64,000 nt of DNA from Desulforegula conservatrix Mb1Pa (lineage in GTDB: Bacteria; Desulfobacterota; Desulfobacteria; Desulfobacterales; Desulforegulaceae), in assembly GCF_000426225.1 (NCBI RefSeq), contig NZ_AUEY01000001.1, positions 124,001 to 188,000 of the forward strand, read 5' to 3'. Made by a program: the position numbers and the translations under genes. Positions 27,047-36,490 of this stretch are shown in pieces. Every line of letters begins with the position of its first letter. Positions within the stretch are counted from its first letter, which is position 1. Below the pieces are notes generated by a model, which ran no database searches, was not told the origin of the DNA, and saw nothing but the letters and a program-made list of their open reading frames with translations.

Positions 27047-29944
27047 TCAATAAAGCCAGGTTCTGAGCATACCAAGTAATCTGTCCTCATCCACAGGCTT
27101 CACGAGATAATCATTGGCCCCGGCCTTTAGACAGTTGTCCCTTCCCTTCAGGTCACCGCGTTCACCTGTCATTGCAATCAAAGGCACACCCTTGAACTCC
27201 GGTGAATTCTGGAAATGCTCGACAAACTTCATGCAATCTGAAAGCATGAGCCCTATATCCATGAGAACAAGATCAAAATGCTCGTTTTTTCTGACTATGG
27301 CGTCCAGCTTGGCTGCATCCCTTGCGATAAAAGGCACAAGGCCGCTGTTTTCGAGGATACTGGAAATAATGAACACATGACGCATGTCATCGTCCACGAT
27401 AAGAACACGTTTATCCTTAAGAATCTGCCTGCTATCGTGAATGGAATAAAGAAGATTACGCCGCTCAGGCTTTATGTCAGTGTCCCTGCAATGCAAAAAC
27501 AGGGTCGCGTCATCAAGAAGCCTTGGGAGAGACTTGGCTCCTTTGACAATAATTTTTTCAGCATAGTCATCTATTGTTATCTTTTCATCACTTACCAGTT
27601 CACGGCCAGTATAAATAATGATTGGAATATGTGATATCCTCTCACTCGATCTGATTTTATTTAGAAGATCTATCCCTGACATATCAGGCAGACCAAGGTC
27701 GAGTATCATACAGTCGTAATCGTCGTGATCCAGAAGAAATGCCGCCTCTGCCGCTGTTTCGGCAAGAGTTATATCAATTTTCGGACTGTCAATGATCTTT
27801 GAAATAAGACTTTTCTGAACAGGATCATCTTCTATGACAAGCAGTTTTCTCTGGCGGTTATAATCAGAATATTTTTCAACTTTTTCAAAAAAGGATTTAA
27901 TGTCAATATCTTCAATCCGTCCCTCAATTACAAATCTGGCGCCAAGCTTTATAGCATAGACCCTGTCTTCGGCTTTTGCCACAACAAAAATAGGTATATG
28001 CCTTAGAGAAACATTTTCCTTTATCCTGGCAAGAATCCCCCAGGCATCTTTCTTGTTCACAGTGTCAAGCACCACAGCAACCCGTGGGTATGCCTCAAGC
28101 GATGATATAATCTTGCTGTTATCAAAAAAACGGGCCACCGAGTAATTATAGGTTCGGCTGTTTTTTTCAAGAAAGCTTACAAGATCTGGATCATCGGAAA
28201 TTACTGCTATGGTATTTTCAAAAACAACTATTTCTTCAGCCTCCTCAATTTCCACAAAGCTGCCTAACGCTTCGTCCGGCACGACCAAAGTCTCATGCAC
28301 CGATATTTCCATGGTATCACATCCATCCATGGTCTCAGGGAGAACAAGAATAAACTCGCTTCCTTTTCCAGGAAGACTCTCAAGCCTTATCTCTCCTCCA
28401 AGAAGCACGGCAATTTTTTTCGAGATCGAAAGTCCAAGTCCGGTTCCTCCATATTTTCTAGATATTGAACCATCGGCCTGAATAAAAGCATCGAATATTG
28501 CATCCTGCTTATCAGGAGGTATACCGATCCCTGTGTCCCGAACCGAAAAGGAAAGGAACTTTTTGCCGTTCACCGTATGGCCGGAGATTGCTACCTTTAT
28601 ATGTATCCCGCCCTTTTCGGTGAATTTGCAAGAATTGGAAAAAAAATTTTTCAGAATCTGTTCAAGCCGGTGCTGATCTGTAATGATGGCGGCGGGAACA
28701 TCCTCTCCAACAAATACGGTCAGGTCGAGGTTCTTTTCTTCAGCGAGATGCCTGCACTGTCTTGAAAAATAATCGACAAAAGTCCTTATATCTATCAGGG
28801 AAGGGCATACGTCCATCTTTCCTGCTTCAACCTTGGACATGTCAAGCACGTCATTGATGAGCTTGGAAAGATCATTAGAAGCATTTATGACTGTTTCAAT
28901 AAAGTCAATCTGGCGGGGGTTAAGATTTTTCTCCCTGTTCTCCGCAATGAGTTTTGACAGAACAAGAATGCTGTTCAGGGGAGTCCTGAGTTCGTGGGAC
29001 ATATTGGCAAGAAATTCGGATTTATAAGTACTGGCCGCCTCAAGGTCTCTAGCCTTGTCCCTGAGCTGTTTCTGAATTTCCTCAAGCTCTTTGTTCTTTA
29101 ACTCCATGCTTCTTTTCTGGCTTTCAAGCTCACTGGCCTGGGCCTCGAGATATCTGTTTGTCTTGAGAAGAGCCTCATGCTGCCTGCGAAGAAGATCCTC
29201 GGCTCTTCTTCTAAGCGAAATATCCCTCACTGTTATGAGTGCAAATATCTTGCCTTCAAGCTGAACCTTACTGAAAGACACCTCAACCGGGAACTCGGCT
29301 CCATTCTTCTTTTTGTGCTCAAACTCGTAAATCCCGCTCACATCATCTGCGCTTATCTGCCAGTAGACATCAGGATCTGCAAAAAGAGAAGAAATAACCA
29401 TTGCTGAAAATTCCCTGCGGGAATAAGCATACATGGACATTGCAGACCTGTTTGCCTCCATGATGAACCCAGTCTCATCGTCCACGATAAAACAGGCATC
29501 AGATATGAATTCAAAAACCCTGGCATAAATCTCACCACTTTTTATCTTGCGCGGGCCATAAAGTGGAATTATATGGGATTTTTTTTTCTCGTCACTCAGT
29601 TTGAGTATATCGAAAATTTTTTCATTGATGGATTTTTTCTTGGGCAGATAGTCGTCCGAACCTGCCTTCATGGCTTCCACAGCCTTTTCATATGAAGGTG
29701 AGTCCGAAACAATGACAAAAGGTATCTCAAAGATTTCTTTGATTTTCCTGCAAAACTCTATTCCGGAACCTTTTGGCATCTCATCTTCGGCAATAATAAA
29801 ATCCGGTCTCAGGCTTTCGACTGCAATTTCGGCATCATCAGGATCTGAAAACTGAAAATGATTGACTATAAAATCAAGATTACTGCAGTATTCATGCAGA
29901 GTCGTTCCAAATCCTGTTTTGTTACTCAGAATCAGAATATTCAT
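27047..29944 (-). CDS. hybrid sensor histidine kinase with four receiver-type domains
   Basis: The 965-residue protein has an N-terminal receiver (1-125, Asp54) and a PAS domain (about 140-245). A coiled coil spans about 250-305. HisKA (His317 in MSHELRTPLNS) and HATPase follow (N-box NFFSNSCKF near 434, DTGIG near 470, GGTGLGL near 499). A degenerate receiver (about 577-690, Asp627, lacking the acidic pair pattern and the Lys) comes next. Two more receivers end the protein (about 700-818, Asp749; about 845-965, Asp896). There is no membrane segment, so sensing is probably cytoplasmic. The ATG at 29944 is chosen because an upstream extension would overlap the end of the REC-GGDEF gene. Both genes are likely one operon. 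Confidence 0.9.
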   Translation of the reverse strand: MNILILSNKTGFGTTLHEYCSNLDFIVNHFQFSDPDDAEIAVESLRPDFIIAEDEMPKGSGIEFCRKIKEIFEIPFVIVSDSPSYEKAVEAMKAGSDDYLPKKKSINEKIFDILKLSDEKKKSHIIPLYGPRKIKSGEIYARVFEFISDACFIVDDETGFIMEANRSAMSMYAYSRREFSAMVISSLFADPDVYWQISADDVSGIYEFEHKKKNGAEFPVEVSFSKVQLEGKIFALITVRDISLRRRAEDLLRRQHEALLKTNRYLEAQASELESQKRSMELKNKELEEIQKQLRDKARDLEAASTYKSEFLANMSHELRTPLNSILVLSKLIAENREKNLNPRQIDFIETVINASNDLSKLINDVLDMSKVEAGKMDVCPSLIDIRTFVDYFSRQCRHLAEEKNLDLTVFVGEDVPAAIITDQHRLEQILKNFFSNSCKFTEKGGIHIKVAISGHTVNGKKFLSFSVRDTGIGIPPDKQDAIFDAFIQADGSISRKYGGTGLGLSISKKIAVLLGGEIRLESLPGKGSEFILVLPETMDGCDTMEISVHETLVVPDEALGSFVEIEEAEEIVVFENTIAVISDDPDLVSFLEKNSRTYNYSVARFFDNSKIISSLEAYPRVAVVLDTVNKKDAWGILARIKENVSLRHIPIFVVAKAEDRVYAIKLGARFVIEGRIEDIDIKSFFEKVEKYSDYNRQRKLLVIEDDPVQKSLISKIIDSPKIDITLAETAAEAAFLLDHDDYDCMILDLGLPDMSGIDLLNKIRSSERISHIPIIIYTGRELVSDEKITIDDYAEKIIVKGAKSLPRLLDDATLFLHCRDTDIKPERRNLLYSIHDSRQILKDKRVLIVDDDMRHVFIISSILENSGLVPFIARDAAKLDAIVRKNEHFDLVLMDIGLMLSDCMKFVEHFQNSPEFKGVPLIAMTGERGDLKGRDNCLKAGANDYLVKPVDEDRLLGMLRTWLY

Positions 29945-29975
29945 GAACGCATGGCCAAAAACATAAAAACATTTC

Positions 29976-31637
29976 TCATATGCTGCCCCTGTAAACAACC
30001 TGGTTACGTCCCCTCTGCTTGGCAATGTAAAGAGCCTTGTCAGCCGAAGAAATAAGGTTTTCCGAAGTTTTGTAATCAAGCCGATCAAGATCTGCCAGCC
30101 CGACGCTCAAAGTAACATGGATAATAGTATCGCCGTAGGTAAAATCATATCCGCCAATCCTGTTTCTGAGGCGTTCACAACCGATCACTGCCTTTTCAGG
30201 ACTGGTATTGGGCAAAATTATGGCAAACTCCTCGCCGCCATACCTGCAAATAAGATCGCTTTCCCTTATGACATCCTTAAGAAGCCTTCCCATTTTTGAA
30301 AGAACCGCATCTCCGGCAGGATGGCCATATGTGTCATTGATCAACTTAAAAAAATCCAGATCGACGATACAAAGAACCAGAGCACTCCTGAATCTCATTG
30401 CGCGGGCTACTTCCCTGTCCAGGGCTTCACTGAAATATCTTCTGTTATAAAGACCTGTCAGTTCATCCCTTGTACTCATTTCAGCCATTTTGGCCTGGGC
30501 CTGGAGTGCGGTTTTTTTCAGTTCAGCCTTCTGAATTGTATTTGAAATAATTCTTAATAAAGTGATCGGGCTGATTTTTGATTTAGGGATATAATCGTAG
30601 GCTCCGAGCTTGATCATTCTTGTGGCGATTATTTCATCACCGCATCCTGTAATCACGACGCTTGGAACATCAATGGCCTCTTTTCTCATGGTTTCCAGAA
30701 AATCTATGCCGTTACCGTCAGGGAATCTGAAATCCATCATTATCAGATCATAGTGTTCGATTTTTAAAAGGCGTATCGCATCGGCAATTGTTGAAACTCT
30801 CCTGAAAATGATATTGGTGCTGTCAATGAGCATGCCTTTGATAATCTCAAAATCATTTTCGCTACTTTCCACGGATAAAATGGACAGATGACGTTCAATA
30901 TTATGTATGCCACGGACATCTTCCGTGGTTTTTGTCTCAAAGATCTGGAAAACCTGCATTCTGTTGATTGTATTATCTATCGTGGCACCGGCATCCTTGA
31001 TAATTCTCATGTGATCACTGAGAAGTTCAGGGTCTTCAAGATCTTTTTCAAGCATGGCTATGCCCCCCAAAAGGACATCGAGCGGCTGTCTTAGATCCTG
31101 GGCAGTGGCACCTGCCATCTGAAGAAGCATCTTTAGGCGCTCTTCTTCAATAAGCGACTGCTGCTGTTCAAGAATTTTTCTATTGGCAAGGTCAAGCTCG
31201 GTTACTATTCTTTCAAGGGTTCTGGCGGTCTGCTCAAGGGATCTTTTCTGTTTGTAGAGTTCTATGAACACAGAAACCTTATTCCTTAAAATGGCCGGAT
31301 CCAGAGGCTTGAAAAGATAATCAACTGCTCCTGTTTCATAGCCCTTAAAGACCTGCCTTGCGTCCTTGCTTATTGCAGTTACAAAGATGATTGGAATACG
31401 CTTGGATTTTTCACTTGAACGCATAAGCTCTGCGATTTCGAATCCATCCATGTGAGGCATCTGGACATCAAGCAGAACAACTGCAAAATCATGCTCCAGA
31501 ATCATGGCAAGGGCATCATTGCCTGATGTCGCCTTAAAAAAGCATATTGACGGATCATCAAGAATACTTTCCAGAACCATGAGATTCTCTGGTTTATCAT
31601 CGACAAGCAGAATATTGACAGGAAGGTTGCTGCTCAT
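29976..31637 (-). CDS. response regulator REC-REC-GGDEF (diguanylate cyclase)
   Basis: Predicted to make cyclic di-GMP from GTP. The 553 residues comprise a first receiver (1-125, Asp57 in LLDVQMPHMDG) and a coiled coil (about 130-170). A segment resembling a histidine-kinase dimerisation helix but lacking the His is next (AGATAQDLRQPLDVL, about 175-185). A second receiver follows (about 250-370, Asp302 in MMDFRFPDGNG). The GGDEF domain (about 385-545) has an active GGEEF motif at 467-471 and a canonical inhibitory I-site R458-x-x-D461 five residues before it, suggesting product feedback. It is encoded directly upstream of the hybrid kinase, 31 bp apart, implying a phosphorelay. Confidence 0.92.
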   Translation of the reverse strand: MSSNLPVNILLVDDKPENLMVLESILDDPSICFFKATSGNDALAMILEHDFAVVLLDVQMPHMDGFEIAELMRSSEKSKRIPIIFVTAISKDARQVFKGYETGAVDYLFKPLDPAILRNKVSVFIELYKQKRSLEQTARTLERIVTELDLANRKILEQQQSLIEEERLKMLLQMAGATAQDLRQPLDVLLGGIAMLEKDLEDPELLSDHMRIIKDAGATIDNTINRMQVFQIFETKTTEDVRGIHNIERHLSILSVESSENDFEIIKGMLIDSTNIIFRRVSTIADAIRLLKIEHYDLIMMDFRFPDGNGIDFLETMRKEAIDVPSVVITGCGDEIIATRMIKLGAYDYIPKSKISPITLLRIISNTIQKAELKKTALQAQAKMAEMSTRDELTGLYNRRYFSEALDREVARAMRFRSALVLCIVDLDFFKLINDTYGHPAGDAVLSKMGRLLKDVIRESDLICRYGGEEFAIILPNTSPEKAVIGCERLRNRIGGYDFTYGDTIIHVTLSVGLADLDRLDYKTSENLISSADKALYIAKQRGRNQVVYRGSI

Positions 31638-31856
31638 ATGGCTCCGATTTTAAAAGGCGTTGAGGGAATCAGACATTAATAGATCAGCTGACCGATTATT
31701 TGGGTTCACTTAATGACATTAACATTAAAAACAGTAAATTTGCAAATTCGATAGCTTTTTGTGGTTATGCTCAATTCTCAGTAACATTTGAAAGTTCATG
31801 GGCTTAGCATTTTTAAAACTCTAAAAATATCCGTTTTTTGCCTATTAACAAAACCA

Positions 31857-31903
31857 TAAAGTTTTTGCGGAGCTTTTTACAAAAAGCGACCCGCCGGAGG
31901 CAC
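31857..31903 (+). repeat. dispersed repeat family B, copy 2
   Basis: Closely matches the 47-nt unit at 18065-18111 (TAAAGTTTTTGC, GAGCTTTTTACAAAAAGC, GACCCGCCGGAGGCAC), with a handful of differences, one of which preserves the hairpin stem. Confidence 0.7.
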
Positions 31904-32157
31904 TCGGCTTAACGTCGGATTACGGACAAAGGGCGTCCTAATCCGACCTACGCATCACACTTTTTTGATGACAAATTAACCATAAAAGGCACTTCTTAAC
32001 TGAAAATCAGGCAAAGCCACATAGCTTTTTGATTTATTGAAGCCTGAAGAATTAATGAGAAGCTAATTTCCTTAATGGATTGATCTTGAACATTTCTTGA
32101 AAAGTCCACTTAGAAAAAAATTTGTAGCTTAGCCGGCAAATAAAACAGATGAGAAAA

Positions 32158-32180
32158 GGGGCTCTTTTCAAAAGCCCCTC
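32158..32180 (-). terminator. terminator downstream of hisD
   Basis: AGGGGCT / AGCCCCT stem with a short A/T loop, flanked by T-rich sequence on both strands, 9 bp past the hisD stop codon. It can act in either direction. Confidence 0.75.
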
Positions 32181-32189
32181 CTTCTTTTT

Positions 32190-33491
32190 TTACTTCAATC
32201 TTATTCGCACAGAATTAGCATGAGCCTCCAGGCCTTCAATATCAGCCAGCCTCATAATATCATCAGCCTCTTTAATGAAAGCATCCTTGGAATAATTGAT
32301 CAGACTTATTCTTTTTGTGAAATGCTCCACTGATAAGGCTGAGGCGAATCTCGCTGTCCCTGATGTAGGAAGAACGTGATTTGGCCCTGCTATGTAATCG
32401 CCCACTGGCTCAGGAGTATATCTGCCCATAAACACTGCGCCTGCGTTTCTAATTTTCCCGAGAAATTCAAAAGGCGTTTCAACCTGAAGCTCAAGATGCT
32501 CAGGAGCTATCCTGTTTGAAAGCTCAATTGCAGCATCCATATCCGGGACAATGAACGCGCCTGCAAAATTATTGACAGATTCAATTGCAATTTCTTTTCT
32601 GGGAAGATTCTCAAGCTGCTTCCTGACCTCTTCCACTGTTTCCTCTGCAACTTTCTTTGAAACAGTAACAAGGATACTTGACGCCATCGTATCATGCTCT
32701 GCCTGGGAAAGAAGATCAGCAGCAAGATGAGCCGGATCTGCCTTCTCGTCCGCAATCACAAGAATCTCGCTTGGGCCTGCAATCATATCTATGCCAACGG
32801 CTCCTGAAACAAGCTTCTTGGCAAGTGTCACATAAATATTTCCCGGGCCTACGATCACATCCACTTTTTTTATTGTTTCTGTCCCATAAGCAAGTGCGGC
32901 AACGGCCCAGGCGCTTCCTGTCTTATATACCACATCTGCGCCTGTCATTTTAGCAGCAACAAGAAGATATGGATTGATCCCGCCGTCTTTCATCGGAGGA
33001 GTTACCATGGCGATATGCTGAACGCCTGCTATCTTTGCAGGAACGACGCCCATTATTACGGAAGAGACAAGCGGAGTCATTCCGCCTTTTGCTCCAGGCA
33101 CATAAACCCCGGCAGCATCAACAGGTTTTATCATCTGACCAACGATAACTCCGTCTCTTGGTGTGTCTATCCAGGAATTCTTTGTCTGGCGGGCATGAAA
33201 TTCACGCACCTGATTTATTGATCTTTCTATGGCTTTTATGAACTCAGGGCCTGCTTTTTTCTCGGCTTCAGCAAACTCCGCCTCTGTAACAATGAGGCTA
33301 TCAGCCTTTAGATCCGGAGAGTCGAAACGGTTGGTATAGTCAATAACAGCTGAGTCGCCTCTTTTTCTGACATCATGAATTATATCGAGAACTTTTTTTT
33401 CGTCTTCTTCTGTAAAATCAACGCTTCTCTTTTCTGTAAGATCTTTTATCCAGACTTCTGCGTCTTTTGAAGGATAACTGAATATTTTCAT
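32190..33491 (-). CDS. hisD: histidinol dehydrogenase
   Basis: HisD performs the last two steps of histidine synthesis, oxidising histidinol to histidine with NAD. The 433 residues show AGVYVPGAKGGMTPLVSSVIMG (about 130-150) and VDVIVGPGNIYVTLAK. IDMIAGPSEILVIAD and LLSQAEHDTMASSILVT (zinc and catalytic residues) follow, then IAPEHLELQ (catalytic Glu-His) and GPNHVLPTSGTARFASAL. All expected motifs are present. The ATG at 33491 has GGAG upstream. It stands apart from other his genes and is divergent from serC. Confidence 0.97.
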   Translation of the reverse strand: MKIFSYPSKDAEVWIKDLTEKRSVDFTEEDEKKVLDIIHDVRKRGDSAVIDYTNRFDSPDLKADSLIVTEAEFAEAEKKAGPEFIKAIERSINQVREFHARQTKNSWIDTPRDGVIVGQMIKPVDAAGVYVPGAKGGMTPLVSSVIMGVVPAKIAGVQHIAMVTPPMKDGGINPYLLVAAKMTGADVVYKTGSAWAVAALAYGTETIKKVDVIVGPGNIYVTLAKKLVSGAVGIDMIAGPSEILVIADEKADPAHLAADLLSQAEHDTMASSILVTVSKKVAEETVEEVRKQLENLPRKEIAIESVNNFAGAFIVPDMDAAIELSNRIAPEHLELQVETPFEFLGKIRNAGAVFMGRYTPEPVGDYIAGPNHVLPTSGTARFASALSVEHFTKRISLINYSKDAFIKEADDIMRLADIEGLEAHANSVRIRLK

Positions 33492-33612
33492 TTCAACTCC
33501 ATGTTTACGGAATAGTATTTTTCTATTATTAGACTGTTTATGAATATATTTTAAATACTCTAACCAGACAATTCATATTTCAGATAAAAACAGTCTGTTT
33601 CAGGAGAAACAA

Positions 33613-34701
33613 ATGGAATACAACAGAATATACAATTTCAATCCGGGTCCAGCTGTTCTGCCAGTTGAAGTTCTTGAAGAAGTCAGGGACAATTTCATGA
33701 ATTTCAATAGTTCAGGAATGTCCATAACAGAAATCAGCCACAGATCCAAACTTTTCGAGGCTGTGCTTGATGATGCGATTTCAAGAACAAAGCGGCTTCT
33801 CAACCTTGGGCCAGAATATCATGTTATTTTTGTACAGGGCGGAGCAAGCATGCAGTTCTGCATGATCCCCATGAATCTTCTGGGTGAAGGCAGAAAGGCT
33901 GATTATATAAATACGGGTATATGGGCCACAAAAGCTATTCAGGAAGCAAAAAACCTCGGCAAAAATGTCAATGTTGCCGCGACATCAGAAGATCGCAATT
34001 TCTGCTACATCCCAAGACAATTTAATCTCTCAGATGACGCTGATTACGTTTACATTACTACAAATAACACCATAAAAGGCACTCAGTGGCATAATTTCCC
34101 AGATACAGGCAAGATCCCGCTCATTGCAGACATGTGTTCGGACATCTTAAGCCGTCCGCTTCCCATTGATAAATTCGGGCTCGTCTACGCAGGCGCCCAG
34201 AAGAATATAGGGCCTGCCGGAGTCACCATGGTCATAATCAGGGATGACATGCTGAAAAAGGTGGATGAAAAACTTCCTACCATGCTCAAATACACAACGT
34301 ATGTAAAAAACAATTCAATGCACAATACTCCTCCGTGTTTTGGAATCTATATGGTTGCCCTTACGCTTAAATGGCTTGAAGAAAAAATAGGCGGTCTCGG
34401 ACAGATGGAGACAATAAATAAGAAGAAAGCTTCCATCTTATATGATTTCATGGACTCAGGGTCTTTTTACAGAGGTACGGCAGACAAAGACAGCAGATCT
34501 CTCATGAATGTGACATTCCGTATGCCAACTGAAGAACTTGAAAAAGAGTTTGTAAAAACCGCCCTTGAAAATGGTTTTGGAGGACTCGCCGGACATAAGT
34601 CTGTTGGAGGCTGCAGGGCTTCAATTTATAATGCAATGCCTATAAAAGGCGTTGAAGAGCTGATAAAGTTCATGAAAGAATTCGAAGAAAAAAAAGGATA
34701 A
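33613..34701 (+). CDS. serC: phosphoserine aminotransferase
   Basis: SerC transfers an amino group from glutamate to 3-phosphohydroxypyruvate in serine synthesis and uses pyridoxal phosphate. The 362-residue protein has the N-terminal NFNPGPAVLPVEVLEEV and SITEISHRSK. FVQGGASMQFCMIPMNLL forms the phosphate-binding loop. The Lys that binds PLP is in VYAGAQKNIGPAGVT (about residue 198), followed by HNTPPCFGIYM and GHKSVGGCRASIYNAMP. AGGAGA lies upstream of the ATG. Divergent from hisD, so the 121-bp gap must hold both promoters. Confidence 0.97.
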   Translation: MEYNRIYNFNPGPAVLPVEVLEEVRDNFMNFNSSGMSITEISHRSKLFEAVLDDAISRTKRLLNLGPEYHVIFVQGGASMQFCMIPMNLLGEGRKADYINTGIWATKAIQEAKNLGKNVNVAATSEDRNFCYIPRQFNLSDDADYVYITTNNTIKGTQWHNFPDTGKIPLIADMCSDILSRPLPIDKFGLVYAGAQKNIGPAGVTMVIIRDDMLKKVDEKLPTMLKYTTYVKNNSMHNTPPCFGIYMVALTLKWLEEKIGGLGQMETINKKKASILYDFMDSGSFYRGTADKDSRSLMNVTFRMPTEELEKEFVKTALENGFGGLAGHKSVGGCRASIYNAMPIKGVEELIKFMKEFEEKKG

Positions 34702-34732
34702 TTCCATAGTTCCGGTTATTGATCAGAAATAT

Positions 34733-34756
34733 CGGGGGTTGTAGTACAAGCCCCCG
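34733..34756 (+). terminator. hairpin after serC
   Basis: GC-rich stem CGGGGGTTGTA / TACAAGCCCCCG with one bulge. No T-tract follows on the plus strand, so termination efficiency is doubtful. Confidence 0.5.
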
Positions 34757-34877
34757 CGATCATAAAGTCACGCCCAATAAAGGCAACAAATTCTTTTGGG
34801 TGCCCCTAAAAATAAGGCACTGTTCCAGTTAAGCATGGAATTATCTTTATTCCAATATTTTACCAATATTTCAAATA

Positions 34878-35010
34878 AAAAGCTGCCACCGGCGAAGCCT
34901 GTCCCTGTAAAAACCGGGAGCCGGAATCCAGAAATGTCTAAAAAGACAATGAGCCTGATCAAGCCAGGCATGAGGCCAGCTTTTTTTTGACCTTTTGCGA
35001 GTCCATCAAA
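34878..35010 (+). repeat. dispersed repeat family A, copy 2 (direct, degraded left end)
   Basis: The left end lacks the usual GCAAAAAGTC. It keeps the CCGG...CCGGAAT core, with an extra GCCTGTCCC...GGGAGCC segment shared with copy 4. The right end is GACCTTTTGCGAGTCCATCAA. Confidence 0.7.
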
Positions 35011-35141
35011 TTTTATCAAATAATATTTATTCCATTCATGAGTGCATTTTTTGTTCATTGTTTGATATAACTGTTCAGTAAAAATTCAAAACAAATCAAA
35101 CATCCAATTTTCAGACTAATAAACCAACAAAAGGAGAATGC

Positions 35142-36101
35142 ATGAAAAGGATTTTTTTAATAATAGTATTTTTAAGTATCCACTCGCCCTCTTTTGCCTC
35201 AGTGCTCGAAGGGACTTACACATCCCTTGCTGACAACGGCACATGGACAATGTATCTGAATGACTCAGGCAGCGAAGGCACTCTTTATATGCTCTCAGCC
35301 AGATATTTCTTCATCAGATATGGCACAGGCACATATAATTCTGTTACAGGAGAAATTTCAGTACCATCCATGTCTTCTCCGCTTGGCGACACATCCAGCA
35401 TGACAGCAAACCTTACAGGATCTTCGGTTACAGGCGTCTGGCAGTCAAGCACTTTTGGACGAGGTACCTTGACAGGTGATAACAGAGCCCTTGATTTTTA
35501 TTCTGGTTTCAAAGGTTACAGAAATCTTCAGGTGAATGATCCCCAGGGCGCTTTCATGACTCTCATTCAATTCTCGGACGAAGGCAAGGCTACCCTGTAT
35601 GATAGATACGGGGCAACCATTGGCAACGGATTCATCAACAGCAACGGCACGATCGGTGTTGCCGTAAGCGGAACTGACGTTACGCTTGTGGGTACAATTG
35701 CAAACGGAGCTTTGACAGGAGGCTACTGGGCATATTATCAGACTGGATCAACCCAATGGCCCACTGTAACTGAAGTAACCTGCAATGTAATCCCCAATTA
35801 TGTCCAGATGAACCAGAGCACATTCCCAAGAGTCGGCGAACGTGTGACCTTTAATACCAGCACTATTTCCGAATGCCCAAACACCTCATCCTATTATCAG
35901 TATTTCTATTGCCCGGACTACGGATCTGCAAGCTATGATCCCAATTTATGGGTTAGCATGAATTCATTTTCAACTGAAAGCAGTCTTACTTACGCCTTTG
36001 ACTCAGCTGGATATTATGTCGTTGTTGTCTGGACGAGCGCAAAGCCGGTTCATCAGAATCCTGCCACCCAGGGAGGCTTTACAATTCTTGTAAAAAATTA
36101 G
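35142..36101 (+). CDS. secreted hypothetical protein with possible PKD-like C-terminal domain
   Basis: An N-terminal Sec signal peptide is clear: KR, a hydrophobic core (IFLIIVFLSI) and likely cleavage in PSFA-S near residue 19. The mature protein (about 300 aa) is rich in Gly, Ser, Thr, Tyr and Asn. It looks like beta-sheet repeats: two halves carry similar phrases on tensile patterns such as TSLADNGTWTMYLNDSG and MTLIQFSDEGKATLYDRYG. The last 95 residues (from VQMNQSTFPRVGERVTFNTS to YYVVVVWTSA) resemble a PKD/immunoglobulin-like sandwich with two Cys that could bond. Function unknown. AAGGAGAATGC upstream of ATG. Flanked by copies of repeat family A on both sides in opposite orientation. 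Confidence 0.75.
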   Translation: MKRIFLIIVFLSIHSPSFASVLEGTYTSLADNGTWTMYLNDSGSEGTLYMLSARYFFIRYGTGTYNSVTGEISVPSMSSPLGDTSSMTANLTGSSVTGVWQSSTFGRGTLTGDNRALDFYSGFKGYRNLQVNDPQGAFMTLIQFSDEGKATLYDRYGATIGNGFINSNGTIGVAVSGTDVTLVGTIANGALTGGYWAYYQTGSTQWPTVTEVTCNVIPNYVQMNQSTFPRVGERVTFNTSTISECPNTSSYYQYFYCPDYGSASYDPNLWVSMNSFSTESSLTYAFDSAGYYVVVVWTSAKPVHQNPATQGGFTILVKN

Positions 36102-36206
36102 CCTGAGGCATTTTCCTGCTCAGGATGAATCCATAGTCTTTCATTGCCTATGGTATGACCTTTTCCCAAAGCAGAATAATGAAACCTGATTGATTTATTC
36201 CTGTTT

Positions 36207-36262
36207 TGATGGACTATCAAAAAAGGACACTGGAGCCATGCCTGGTTTGATCCGGCATCTTT
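36207..36262 (-). repeat. dispersed repeat family A, copy 9 (inverse, truncated)
   Basis: Keeps only the outer end (TGATGGACTATCAAAAAAGG) and the inner GCCTGGTTTGATCCGGCATC palindrome. The remaining half is missing. Confidence 0.6.
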
Positions 36263-36425
36263 ATTGAGGCTTGGGGTTTTTCACCGGTTTAAATAAAGAG
36301 AACGTTTGTTTGCTTGGTTTTCGGCTGGTCGCTTTATAATAGAAATAGAATTACACAGCAAATTGCATTGCACTTTTTCAGACTTTTCGGCAATCACAGT
36401 GCCGGGAAAAATTATGCGGACGAAT

Positions 36426-36465
36426 AAAAAGGGGCCGATCCTTTCGGATCGGCCCCTTTTTTATT
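36426..36465 (-). terminator. bidirectional terminator after the beta-oxidation operon
   Basis: Perfect stem GGGGCCGATCC / GGATCGGCCCC with a 4-nt TTTC loop, A-run on the left and T-run on the right. It sits 26 bp past the thiolase stop codon and would work on either strand. Confidence 0.9.
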
Positions 36466-36490
36466 TATGATCTAAAAGCTGTTAAGCTGA

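Larger units (their letters stand above)
31638..32189. other. 552-bp intergenic region with repeat and hairpins
   Basis: No gene seen. It holds repeat family B copy 2 (31857-31903). Directly behind it is a GTCGGATTACG.../...TAATCCGAC hairpin-forming segment (about 31914-31950). The hisD-side terminator lies at 32158-32180. The promoter of the REC-GGDEF operon should also lie here, but no clear -35/-10 pair was identified. Confidence 0.5.
34702..35141. other. 440-bp intergenic region with hairpin and repeats
   Basis: Contains the hairpin after serC (34733-34756) and a lone end of the 26800-type inverted-repeat element (34798-34814). It also contains copy 2 of repeat family A (34878-35010). 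The remainder upstream of the secreted-protein gene is AT-rich. No gene seen. Confidence 0.55.
36102..36490. other. 389-bp intergenic region with repeat remnant and terminator
   Basis: Holds the truncated family A copy (36207-36262), an isolated TATAAT (36335-36340) without a well-spaced -35 box, and the strong terminator at 36426-36465. A short plus-strand RNA between the TATAAT and the terminator is conceivable but unsupported. No gene seen. Confidence 0.45.

Noticed and set aside
29945-30088. 5' extension of the hybrid kinase
   Set aside because: It overlaps the end of the REC-GGDEF gene and encodes a segment with no family match. The receiver domain begins at the ATG at 29944.
36335-36465. 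Small RNA from the isolated TATAAT to the terminator
   Set aside because: No well-spaced -35 box and the terminator is explained by the thiolase gene.
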